From contig DMUF01000008.1 in NCBI GenBank assembly GCA_003476445.1, forward strand, positions 4,314-19,438: a DNA stretch of 15,125 nucleotides, given 5' to 3'. Below, piece by piece: positions 7,218 through 13,429 of this stretch (within the stretch, counting starts at the first letter, position 1; every line of letters starts with the position of its first letter). The position numbers and the translations under genes were made by a program. The DNA comes from Gammaproteobacteria bacterium. GTDB taxonomy: Bacteria; Pseudomonadota; Gammaproteobacteria; Pseudomonadales; Azotimanducaceae. The notes under the pieces are model-generated. The model searched no databases and was not told the DNA's origin. It saw only the letters and a list, made by a program, of their open reading frames with translations.

Positions 7218-7613
7218 ATGAGTGACATCCCAGCCGAACTGCGCTACGCCTCCACCCATGAGTGGGCCAGACTGGAAAGCGACGGCACCATCACCGTGGG
7301 CATTACCGACCATGCGCAGGACGCGCTCGGCGACGTCGTATTCGTGGAACTGCCGGAACCAGGGCGCGAGCTTGGTTTCGCCGAGGAAACCGCGGTGGTC
7401 GAGTCGGTGAAGGCGGCATCTGACATCTACGCGCCGATCGCCGGAACCGTGATCGCGGTGAACGAAGCGCTCGTCGGCGCGCCTGAGCTCGTCAATCAGG
7501 CGCCCTACGGGGACGGCTGGTTCTTTCGTATTGCACCCGCTGCGGGCGCGTCGCTGGATGCGCTGCTCGATGCCGCGGGTTATGCCGGCGTGTGCGCGGG
7601 TGAGTCCCACTAA
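7218..7613 (+). CDS. gcvH: Glycine cleavage system H protein
   Basis: Small lipoyl carrier that shuttles the aminomethyl group between the P, T and L proteins. The product is 131 aa. It has the family N-terminus LRYASTHEWARLE, the GITDHAQDALGDVVFVELPEPG segment and the lipoylation site VESVKAASDIYAP, with Lys65 as the predicted lipoyl-lysine. The reading frame stays open upstream into gcvT, but the ATG at 7218 has GGAG six bases before it and gives the conserved H-protein start. It lies 28 bases after gcvT and 101 bases before gcvPA, the widest gap within the gcv genes, which contains a strong inverted repeat. Lipoate attachment enzymes and the L protein are not in the window. Confidence 0.96.
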   Translation: MSDIPAELRYASTHEWARLESDGTITVGITDHAQDALGDVVFVELPEPGRELGFAEETAVVESVKAASDIYAPIAGTVIAVNEALVGAPELVNQAPYGDGWFFRIAPAAGASLDALLDAAGYAGVCAGESH

Positions 7614-7656
7614 CGGTTCACGTCGCTGGCGCCCGCCGCCCTCCTGAGTACTCGAT

Positions 7657-7683
7657 GACGCGCGACTCACGCGGGCGCGCGTC
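7657..7683 (+). repeat. Inverted repeat (hairpin) between gcvH and gcvPA
   Basis: GACGCGCG (7657-7664) is perfectly complementary to CGCGCGTC (7676-7683) across an 11-base loop, with a flanking T-G pair extending the stem to nine pairs. No T run follows, so it is not a standard terminator. It could stabilise the gcvTH message or partly attenuate transcription into gcvPA; that role is inferred from position only. Confidence 0.45.
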
Positions 7684-7714
7684 GAATGTCCGCTGACCAT
7701 CGTCGGAGCACGTC

Positions 7715-9064
7715 ATGCCGTTCATACCGCATACCGCGGAAGACACGCGCGTCATGTTGGACGCGATCGGCGTCCCAGCCCTCGAAGCGCTGTTTGAAGA
7801 GATTCCCGCGCATTTGCGCAGCGCTCCGCTGACGCAGACCCCGCCGGGAATCAGTGAGATGGAGATGCTGCGCCACCTGGCGGAGCGCGCCTCGCAGGAT
7901 GATGCCGGCGCGTGTTTCCTGGGTGCGGGAAGCTACGACCACCACATTCCCGCGGCGGTGTGGGATCTCGCCGGGCGCGGCGAATTCATGACCGCGTATA
8001 CGCCTTACCAGGCGGAGGCGAGTCAGGGCACGCTCCAGCTGATTTACGAGTTCCAGTCGATGATGACAAGCCTGACCGGGCTCGATGTCTCGAATGCCTC
8101 CGTATACGACGGCGCTTCGGGGCTTGCGGAAGCCGTGCTGATGGCGTTGCGCTCGGCGCGCAAGGCGCGCAGTCGGCGGATTCTCGTCGCCGGCTCTGCG
8201 CATCCGCACTACCGGTCTGCTGCTCGCAGTATCGTCGGCAATCAGGGTGTTGAACTCGTCGACGTGGCGATCGGCGCGGACGGTCGAGTCGATCCGGCGC
8301 TGCTCCCGGACGACACCGACGCCGTAGCGCTCGTCGTGCAGCAGCCGAATTTTTTCGGCACCTTCGAGGATGTTGATGCGCTCACCGACTGGGCGCACGC
8401 GCGCGGGCTTCTGGTTATCGCTGTCGTCAACCCGATGACCCTGTCCGTGCTGCGTCCGCCCGGCCAGTGGGGTAGCAAGGGCGCGGACATCGCCTGCGGC
8501 GACGGTCAGCCGCTCGGCATTCCCATGTCCTCCGGGGGTCCATCCTTCGGCTTCATCTGCTGTCGCGAAGCGCTTGTCCGGCAGATGCCCGGGCGCATCA
8601 TTGGGCGTACGGTCGATCTCGAGGGCAAGCCGGGCTTCACACTGACGCTGCAGGCGCGTGAGCAGCACATTCGGCGCGGCAAGGCCACCTCGAATATCTG
8701 CACCAACCAAGGTCTTCTGGTTACCGCGGGCACTATCCACATGAGCCTGCTGGGCGCGCGAGGGCTTGCGGCCGTCGCCCGTGCCTCTGTGGCCAACACC
8801 GCGCGATTGAGGGAACGGCTCTGCCGCATACCCGGGGTTCGGCCCCGACATGTGGGCCCCTGGTTCCACGAGTGCGCGCTCGAGCTGCCGCGTCCCGCCG
8901 CAGAGGTGCAGGACGCACTGCTCCGGCATGGGATTCTCGGCGGATTGCCGCTCGCCCCCTATTACCCGGACATGACCCACACGCTGCTGGTTTGTGCCAC
9001 GGAAAAGAGAACGTCCGCTGAAATTGAACGCTACGGCGTCGCGCTGGAGGCTTGTCTGTCATGA
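7715..9064 (+). CDS. gcvPA: Glycine dehydrogenase (decarboxylating) subunit 1
   Basis: N-terminal half of the PLP-dependent P protein that decarboxylates glycine and loads the aminomethyl group onto lipoyl-GcvH. In bacteria with split P protein the two subunits form an alpha2beta2 enzyme. The product is 449 aa, the expected size for subunit 1. Conserved segments are FIPHTAEDTRVMLDAIG (3-19), FLGAGSYDHHIP (68-79), TAYTPYQAEASQGTLQ (93-108) and NASVYDGASGLAEA (127-140). The PLP lysine is not expected in this chain and lies in gcvPB. The ATG has GGAG at 7705-7708, six bases upstream. The stop overlaps the gcvPB start as ATGA, consistent with coupled synthesis of the two subunits. Confidence 0.96.
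   Translation: MPFIPHTAEDTRVMLDAIGVPALEALFEEIPAHLRSAPLTQTPPGISEMEMLRHLAERASQDDAGACFLGAGSYDHHIPAAVWDLAGRGEFMTAYTPYQAEASQGTLQLIYEFQSMMTSLTGLDVSNASVYDGASGLAEAVLMALRSARKARSRRILVAGSAHPHYRSAARSIVGNQGVELVDVAIGADGRVDPALLPDDTDAVALVVQQPNFFGTFEDVDALTDWAHARGLLVIAVVNPMTLSVLRPPGQWGSKGADIACGDGQPLGIPMSSGGPSFGFICCREALVRQMPGRIIGRTVDLEGKPGFTLTLQAREQHIRRGKATSNICTNQGLLVTAGTIHMSLLGARGLAAVARASVANTARLRERLCRIPGVRPRHVGPWFHECALELPRPAAEVQDALLRHGILGGLPLAPYYPDMTHTLLVCATEKRTSAEIERYGVALEACLS
9046..9050 (+). promoter_or_regulatory. Ribosome binding site deciding the gcvPB start
   Basis: GGAGG lies ten bases before the ATG at 9061 but only one base before the alternative in-frame TTG at 9052. It supports 9061 as the start and the four-base ATGA overlap with gcvPA. 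Confidence 0.65.
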
Positions 9065-10587
9065 GCGACCGCATTCCGCCCCGACCTCCGCAGAAGACCT
9101 TGTTCGAACTCTCCTCGCCCGGGCGCAACGCCGAGGCGCAGCATCCGCGCCTCGATGCCGAGCAGGCGCGCGCGCTCGAGCAACTGCCCGGAGAGTTTCT
9201 GCGGAGCGAGCCTCCCGGGCTGCCTGAGGTCTCGGAGCTGCAGGTGGTGCGCCACTTCACCAATCTCTCGCGGCGCAACTTCTCCATCGACACGCAGTTC
9301 TATCCCCTTGGCTCGTGCACCATGAAGTACAACCCGCGCGGCGCGCACCGGGCCGCGATGTTGCCCGGCTTCCTTGCGCGGCACCCGCTTGCGCCGGAAG
9401 CCGCCAGCCAGGGATTCCTCGCCTGCATGTTCGAGCTGCAGGAGATTCTCAAGGATGTGACCGGCATGCAGGGGGTGTCGCTCGCGCCGATGGCGGGTGC
9501 CCAGGGCGAGTTTGCCGGCGTTGCAATGATTCGGGCCTACCACGCTGCGCGTGGCGATGAGGCTCGCACCGAGATCATCGTTCCGAGCGCGGCGCACGGC
9601 ACCAATCCGGCGACCGCCGCCATGTGTGGCTATAAGGTCACCGAGGTGGACGTGGATGAAAACGGTGACGTGGACGTCGAGGCTTTGAAGCGGCTGGTCG
9701 GCCCGCAGACCGCGGGGCTCATGATGACCAACCCATCCACGTGCGGCGTCTTTGAGCGCCGCATCGAGGCCATCGCGGCAACAGTTCACGATGCGGGCGG
9801 GCTCCTGTATTACGACGGCGCCAACCTCAACGCGATCCTCGGCAAGATTCGTCCGGGGGACATGGGGTTTGATGTCCTGCACATGAATCTGCACAAGACC
9901 TTTGCCACGCCCCACGGCGGCGGCGGCCCCGGTGCGGGCCCGGTCGGTGTCGGCGAGCGGCTGCTGCCCTTTCTGCCGATACCGATGGCCGCACGCGATG
10001 GCGATCGGTACCGATTCCTCACCGAAGCCGATGTGCCGGCGAGCATCGGACGGTTGTCGGCGTTCAGCGGTAATGCGGGGATTCTGCTTCGCGCGCTCGC
10101 GTATGCCCGCATGCTTGGGCGCGAGGGCATCGACCGGGTCGGTGAGTACGCGACACTCAATGCGAATTACCTCGCCCGGCGGCTGCAGGACGCGGGCTTT
10201 GAGCTTGCGTATCCTGAGCGGCGGGCAACCCACGAGTTCATCCTCACCTTTGCGCGCGAGGCGAAGGAACTGGGGGTGACGGCCATGGACATCGCCAAGC
10301 GCCTGCTCGACTACGGCATCCACTCGCCGACCACCTATTTCCCCCTCCTCGTGCCCGAGTGCTTTCTGATCGAGCCGACGGAAACGGAAACGCGTGAAGA
10401 GCTCGACGCGCTGGTGGAAGCGCTGATCGCGATTCGGGCAGAAGCGCAGGAAAACCCGGACCTCGTGCGGGGGGCGCCCTATTCGCTCTCGGTACGGCGT
10501 CTGGACGATGTCAAAGCCGCACGCGAGCTGGATCTGACCTGGGCGATGTCGCAGCGTCCGCGCGCCGGTCGCGCAGCGGCGGGCTGA
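9061..10587 (+). CDS. gcvPB: Glycine dehydrogenase (decarboxylating) subunit 2
   Basis: C-terminal half of the split P protein, carrying the PLP cofactor. The product is 508 aa. Conserved features are YPLGSCTMKYNPR (81-93), LAPMAGAQGEFAG (141-153), AAHGTNPATAAMCGY (177-191) and the PLP-binding segment MNLHKTFATPHGGGGPGAGP, with Lys279 as the predicted Schiff-base lysine. The C-terminal domain contains DYGIHSPTTYFPLLVPECFLIEPTETE. The ATG overlaps the gcvPA stop (ATGA) and has GGAGG ten bases upstream. It is the last gene of the gcv operon and converges on the minus-strand DUF255 gene 66 bases away. A long minus-strand open frame over this gene is a codon-bias shadow. Confidence 0.96.
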   Translation: MSDRIPPRPPQKTLFELSSPGRNAEAQHPRLDAEQARALEQLPGEFLRSEPPGLPEVSELQVVRHFTNLSRRNFSIDTQFYPLGSCTMKYNPRGAHRAAMLPGFLARHPLAPEAASQGFLACMFELQEILKDVTGMQGVSLAPMAGAQGEFAGVAMIRAYHAARGDEARTEIIVPSAAHGTNPATAAMCGYKVTEVDVDENGDVDVEALKRLVGPQTAGLMMTNPSTCGVFERRIEAIAATVHDAGGLLYYDGANLNAILGKIRPGDMGFDVLHMNLHKTFATPHGGGGPGAGPVGVGERLLPFLPIPMAARDGDRYRFLTEADVPASIGRLSAFSGNAGILLRALAYARMLGREGIDRVGEYATLNANYLARRLQDAGFELAYPERRATHEFILTFAREAKELGVTAMDIAKRLLDYGIHSPTTYFPLLVPECFLIEPTETETREELDALVEALIAIRAEAQENPDLVRGAPYSLSVRRLDDVKAARELDLTWAMSQRPRAGRAAAG

Positions 10588-10619
10588 TAACGCAGCGCAA
10601 TTCCCGACGCGGCACCGAA

Positions 10620-10655
10620 GAGCCGAGGCGGCAAGCACGAGCGCCGCTCAGGCTC
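10620..10655. terminator. Hairpin between convergent gcvPB and DUF255 genes, possible bidirectional terminator
   Basis: GAGCC (10620-10624) pairs with GGCTC (10651-10655), and GCGGC (10628-10632) pairs with GCCGC (10643-10647). They are separated by a three-base internal loop, with a ten-base apical loop. It sits in the 66-base gap between the two convergent stops, just touching the last codon of the minus-strand gene. No clear T tract follows on either strand, so the call rests on position and symmetry. Confidence 0.3.
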
Positions 10656-12729
10656 AGGCCCCGAGGCGCGCCCGAAATGCTTCCAGCGTGGTGATCGGTC
10701 CCTCGGCGTTGTCGGCGCTGCACCACCACGCGCACGGCGCCCCTTGCAGGTCCGCGCGCACAAGCCGGGGCAAATGTCGCGGCAGGGTCCGATACGCACC
10801 CCAGGGGATCACATAAATCGGGCGCCAGGGGTCAAACCCCTCGCGCGCCGCGGCGACCCATGGAGCGATTTCCTGCTCCGGCCCACGCAGCACGATGCAC
10901 GCAACCGATGTCCTCGAAAACTCGAGGGCGGTCAGCAGCGAAGCGTGTCCTACAGGGTTTGCGGCGATGCCGGTGGCGCTTGCACGAAGCGCTCGCTCTG
11001 CCACAGCCGCAAGATCGGGTCGCCCGAAGAGTTGCCCGGCTTTGAGCAGACTGAGCGCTGCGCTTCCGTTGCCGGCGGGCAGCGCCTCGTCGAGCATGGG
11101 ATGGAGCTCGGTCACCAGGCGCGGCTGATCACGATGCCGCAGGAGAAAAGTCCCCGTCGCCGGATCGGCAAAACCGGACGCGAGAGTTTCGGCCAGGTCC
11201 AGTGCCAGGCGAGCGTCCTGCTCGCGCCAGCGCGCGGAGAGCAGACCGAGCAGACCGTGCAGAAGCAGTGCGTGATCATCGAGTGTTCCAAGCGGACCGC
11301 GCTCGCTGCCGATGCGGCTGCCGTGCAACCTGCCGTCGTGCCAGAGCAGTCCGTGGATCGCGTCCGCAGCGCGCGTGGCTGCATCAAGCCAGGTCGGCTC
11401 CTGACACACGAGACCTGCCCGGCTCAGCGCTCCTATAGCGAGACCATTGCTCCCCGCATTGAGCACCTGGCTGCGCAAGGGAGCAGGGCGCTGGTTTCGC
11501 TCTGTGAGCAGGCGTGCTCGCCCTGACGCCAGCAGGGCGTCGGCGGTGTCAGGTTCGAGTGACAGTCGTTCCACCACGGCGCGCCATGCGTCGCGACGGT
11601 AGAGCAGCCAGCGCGCACCGTGATTCGCAGGCTTGTCGAGTCCGTATAAGGTTTCAACGACCAGGTATTCGTCTTCGTCGAGCAGTCGCCGCACCGCGTC
11701 ACGCCGCCAGGTGAAATACGCCGCGCCGTCTTCCGCGGGTCGTTCGCCAGCGACCAGACCGCCCGCGGCGACGCCCTCGGGTTCCCGCAGCGCGTCGAGA
11801 ACCCAGTTGACCGTGCCGTCGATGACCTCCCGGAAGAGACGGTCGCGGCTGACGGCGTAGGCGTCGACGTAAAGCCCGAGCAGCTGCGCGTTGTCCACCA
11901 GGGACTTCTGAAACACGGGCGCGGACCATTTTCGGTCGAGGGCATAGCGAAAAAAGCCTCCGCCGAGATGATCTCGAATGCCGCCCCGGGCCATGCGTGT
12001 CAGCGTGTGCATGACCAGCTCCAGACCGTTCCGGTCGGGATTGGGCGTGCCGCGACGACGCGCCCACCCAAGCAGAAGCCGCTCGGTCCAGGTGGGCAAC
12101 GGAAATTTGGCGCCGGTTCCAAAACCGCCCTCGGTGGCGTCGTGAAGCGCCTCGAGCTGCTCCCGAGCGGCCGCAAGCAGGGGATCTGCGGCAAGGGTTT
12201 TGGTTTCCTCAGACTCAGTGGCAAGGGTGCGGAGTCGTTTGCCAAGCTCCGCGCATTGCTTCTGCACCGCTTCGCGTTCATTGCGGAAAGTTTCCGTGAC
12301 CCGCAGCAACAGGTCCGAGAACCCCGGCAAGCCGTCCCTCGCACCAGGGGGAAAGTAGCCGCCGCCGAAGAAGGGCAGCAGCGTGTCCGGATCCAGGAAT
12401 ACGGTCACGGGCATGCCGGGAGCCTCCCGGTTCAGCACGGTCAATGCGAACTGGTAGGTGCGCGCGACGTCCGGGTACTCGTCGCGATCGACCTTGATGC
12501 AGAAAAAATCGGTGTTAAGAAGCGCGGCAACGCTGCTCTGACCGTACGACTCCTTCGACATGCGCACGCAGCCCGCGCTGCCCTCGTGCCCGATGGAAAG
12601 GAGCACTGGGCGACCGGCTGATCGCGCCATCGCGGTGACGGAGTCGTGCCAGGGATGCCAGTGCACCGGTTCGAGAGCCGCGGTGCGCAGATAGGAGCTG
12701 GCAGCCTCGGCGAGGCCTGCAGTACTCAT
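10654..12729 (-). CDS. Divergent DUF255/YyaL-family protein (thioredoxin-like plus six-hairpin domain)
   Basis: From the ATG at 12729 the protein has 691 aa; a GTG at 12765 would add 12. The ATG matches the usual family N-terminus, but neither start has a good ribosome site. The N-terminal thioredoxin-like domain (about 1-165) has HWHPWH, KVDRDEYPD and FFGGGYFPP (120-128), all family hallmarks. The rest is a six-hairpin, glycosidase-like alpha/alpha barrel with GGIRDHLGGGFFRYALDRKW (249-268). Canonical members have STCHWCHVM and PHFEKMLYDN. Here these read EGSAGCVRM (Ser51, Cys54; one cysteine of CxxC lost) and PVFQKSLVDN (271-280; His and Glu replaced). No signal peptide is seen. Family function is not established. 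This copy may have lost redox or catalytic activity, or belong to a distinct subfamily. Confidence 0.85.
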   Translation of the reverse strand: MSTAGLAEAASSYLRTAALEPVHWHPWHDSVTAMARSAGRPVLLSIGHEGSAGCVRMSKESYGQSSVAALLNTDFFCIKVDRDEYPDVARTYQFALTVLNREAPGMPVTVFLDPDTLLPFFGGGYFPPGARDGLPGFSDLLLRVTETFRNEREAVQKQCAELGKRLRTLATESEETKTLAADPLLAAAREQLEALHDATEGGFGTGAKFPLPTWTERLLLGWARRRGTPNPDRNGLELVMHTLTRMARGGIRDHLGGGFFRYALDRKWSAPVFQKSLVDNAQLLGLYVDAYAVSRDRLFREVIDGTVNWVLDALREPEGVAAGGLVAGERPAEDGAAYFTWRRDAVRRLLDEDEYLVVETLYGLDKPANHGARWLLYRRDAWRAVVERLSLEPDTADALLASGRARLLTERNQRPAPLRSQVLNAGSNGLAIGALSRAGLVCQEPTWLDAATRAADAIHGLLWHDGRLHGSRIGSERGPLGTLDDHALLLHGLLGLLSARWREQDARLALDLAETLASGFADPATGTFLLRHRDQPRLVTELHPMLDEALPAGNGSAALSLLKAGQLFGRPDLAAVAERALRASATGIAANPVGHASLLTALEFSRTSVACIVLRGPEQEIAPWVAAAREGFDPWRPIYVIPWGAYRTLPRHLPRLVRADLQGAPCAWWCSADNAEGPITTLEAFRARLGA

Positions 12730-12844
12730 GAAGAGGGATAACTTGTCAGGCGCATCCGTATCCACGTTCCGGTTCAGGGACGTGGTGGAATCCTACCCCC
12801 AACTGGGTCGGAGTGGGGTCGTTCCGCTGGCAGGGGGCGATGCT

Positions 12845-12871
12845 TTCGCGCCGGCGTGTTCGCGCCGGCGT
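12845..12871. repeat. Tandem copies of a GC-rich palindrome in the divergent intergenic region
   Basis: The 13-mer TTCGCGCCGGCGT occurs at 12845-12857 and again at 12859-12871, with a 14-base period. Its core CGCCGGCG is itself a palindrome, so the two copies can pair as an eight-base stem with a six-base loop. It lies between the divergent DUF255 and rppH genes and ends at the proposed -35 box of rppH. It could be an operator or a transcribed hairpin; no known binding protein is recognised. Confidence 0.55.
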
Positions 12872-12899
12872 TGCCAAGCTGGCTCGGATTGGTTTTCAT
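12871..12899 (+). promoter_or_regulatory. Possible sigma70 promoter of rppH-ptsP
   Basis: TTGCCA (12871-12876, one mismatch to TTGACA) and TTTCAT (12894-12899, two mismatches to TATAAT) are separated by 17 bases, about 40 bases before the rppH start. The spacing is ideal but the -10 is modest, so this is a tentative call. Confidence 0.35.
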
Positions 12900-12940
12900 G
12901 GGGCTACGCAACGCGCTGAATTTTCGAGGGTTACCGAATC

Positions 12941-13429
12941 GTGGTCGATGCCGATGGCTTCCGCCCCAACGTGGGGATCATCCTGGCGAACCCGCATGGC
13001 CAAGTGCTGTGGGCGCGCCGCATCGGCGGCCAGGATGCCTGGCAGTTCCCACAAGGCGGCATCAACGCCGATGAGACACCCGAAGAAGCGCTCTTTCGCG
13101 AACTGCACGAGGAAGTCGGACTGCTACCCGAGTCCGTTCGCGTGCTGGCGACCACCCGCGGCTGGCTGCACTACCGGCTGCCCAAGCGGCTGCGACGCAA
13201 CAACTCGTCGCCCGGATTCAAGGGACAGAAACAGAAGTGGTTTCTGCTCGAGCTCGTCGGCGACGAAGGCGCGATAGCGTTCGATTGCGGGCACAAGCCG
13301 GAATTCGATCACTGGCGCTGGGTTAGCTATTGGTACCCCGTGCGTCAGGTGGTCGACTTCAAGCGCGAGGTCTATCGCCGAGCGCTGAAAGAGCTTGCTT
13401 TGCATCTGCCCGTCTCGGCATCAGCCTGA
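12941..13429 (+). CDS. rppH: RNA pyrophosphohydrolase
   Basis: Nudix hydrolase that converts 5'-triphosphate or diphosphate RNA ends to monophosphate, triggering RNase E-dependent decay. The product is 162 aa, similar to E. coli RppH. The N-terminus MVDADGFRPNVGIILAN aligns with E. coli MIDDDGYRPNVGIV, which fixes the GTG at 12941 as the start; AGGG lies about ten bases upstream. The Nudix box is complete: Gly39, Glu45, Arg53-Glu54-Leu55, Glu57, Glu58 and Gly60, with WQFPQGGI immediately before. The RppH-specific C-terminal part (FDHWRWVSYWYPVRQVVDFKR) is present, separating it from other Nudix proteins. Its TGA overlaps the ptsP ATG by one base (TGATG). The rppH-ptsP pair is conserved in gammaproteobacteria. 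Confidence 0.95.
   Translation: MVDADGFRPNVGIILANPHGQVLWARRIGGQDAWQFPQGGINADETPEEALFRELHEEVGLLPESVRVLATTRGWLHYRLPKRLRRNNSSPGFKGQKQKWFLLELVGDEGAIAFDCGHKPEFDHWRWVSYWYPVRQVVDFKREVYRRALKELALHLPVSASA

Noticed and set aside
7667..8980. Long open frame on the minus strand (over 430 codons) opposite gcvPA
   Set aside because: Same reasoning: it mirrors gcvPA codons, has no family signature, and no start region or neighbour supports it.
9052..9060. TTG start for gcvPB three codons upstream
   Set aside because: The GGAGG site is one base away from this TTG, which is too close; the ATG at 9061 has proper spacing and the usual ATGA overlap.
9031..10638. Long open frame on the minus strand (over 500 codons) opposite gcvPB
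   Set aside because: gcvPB is unmistakable on the plus strand. The minus-strand frame has Arg/His/Gly-rich composition with no recognisable domain, typical of codon-bias shadows in high-GC DNA.
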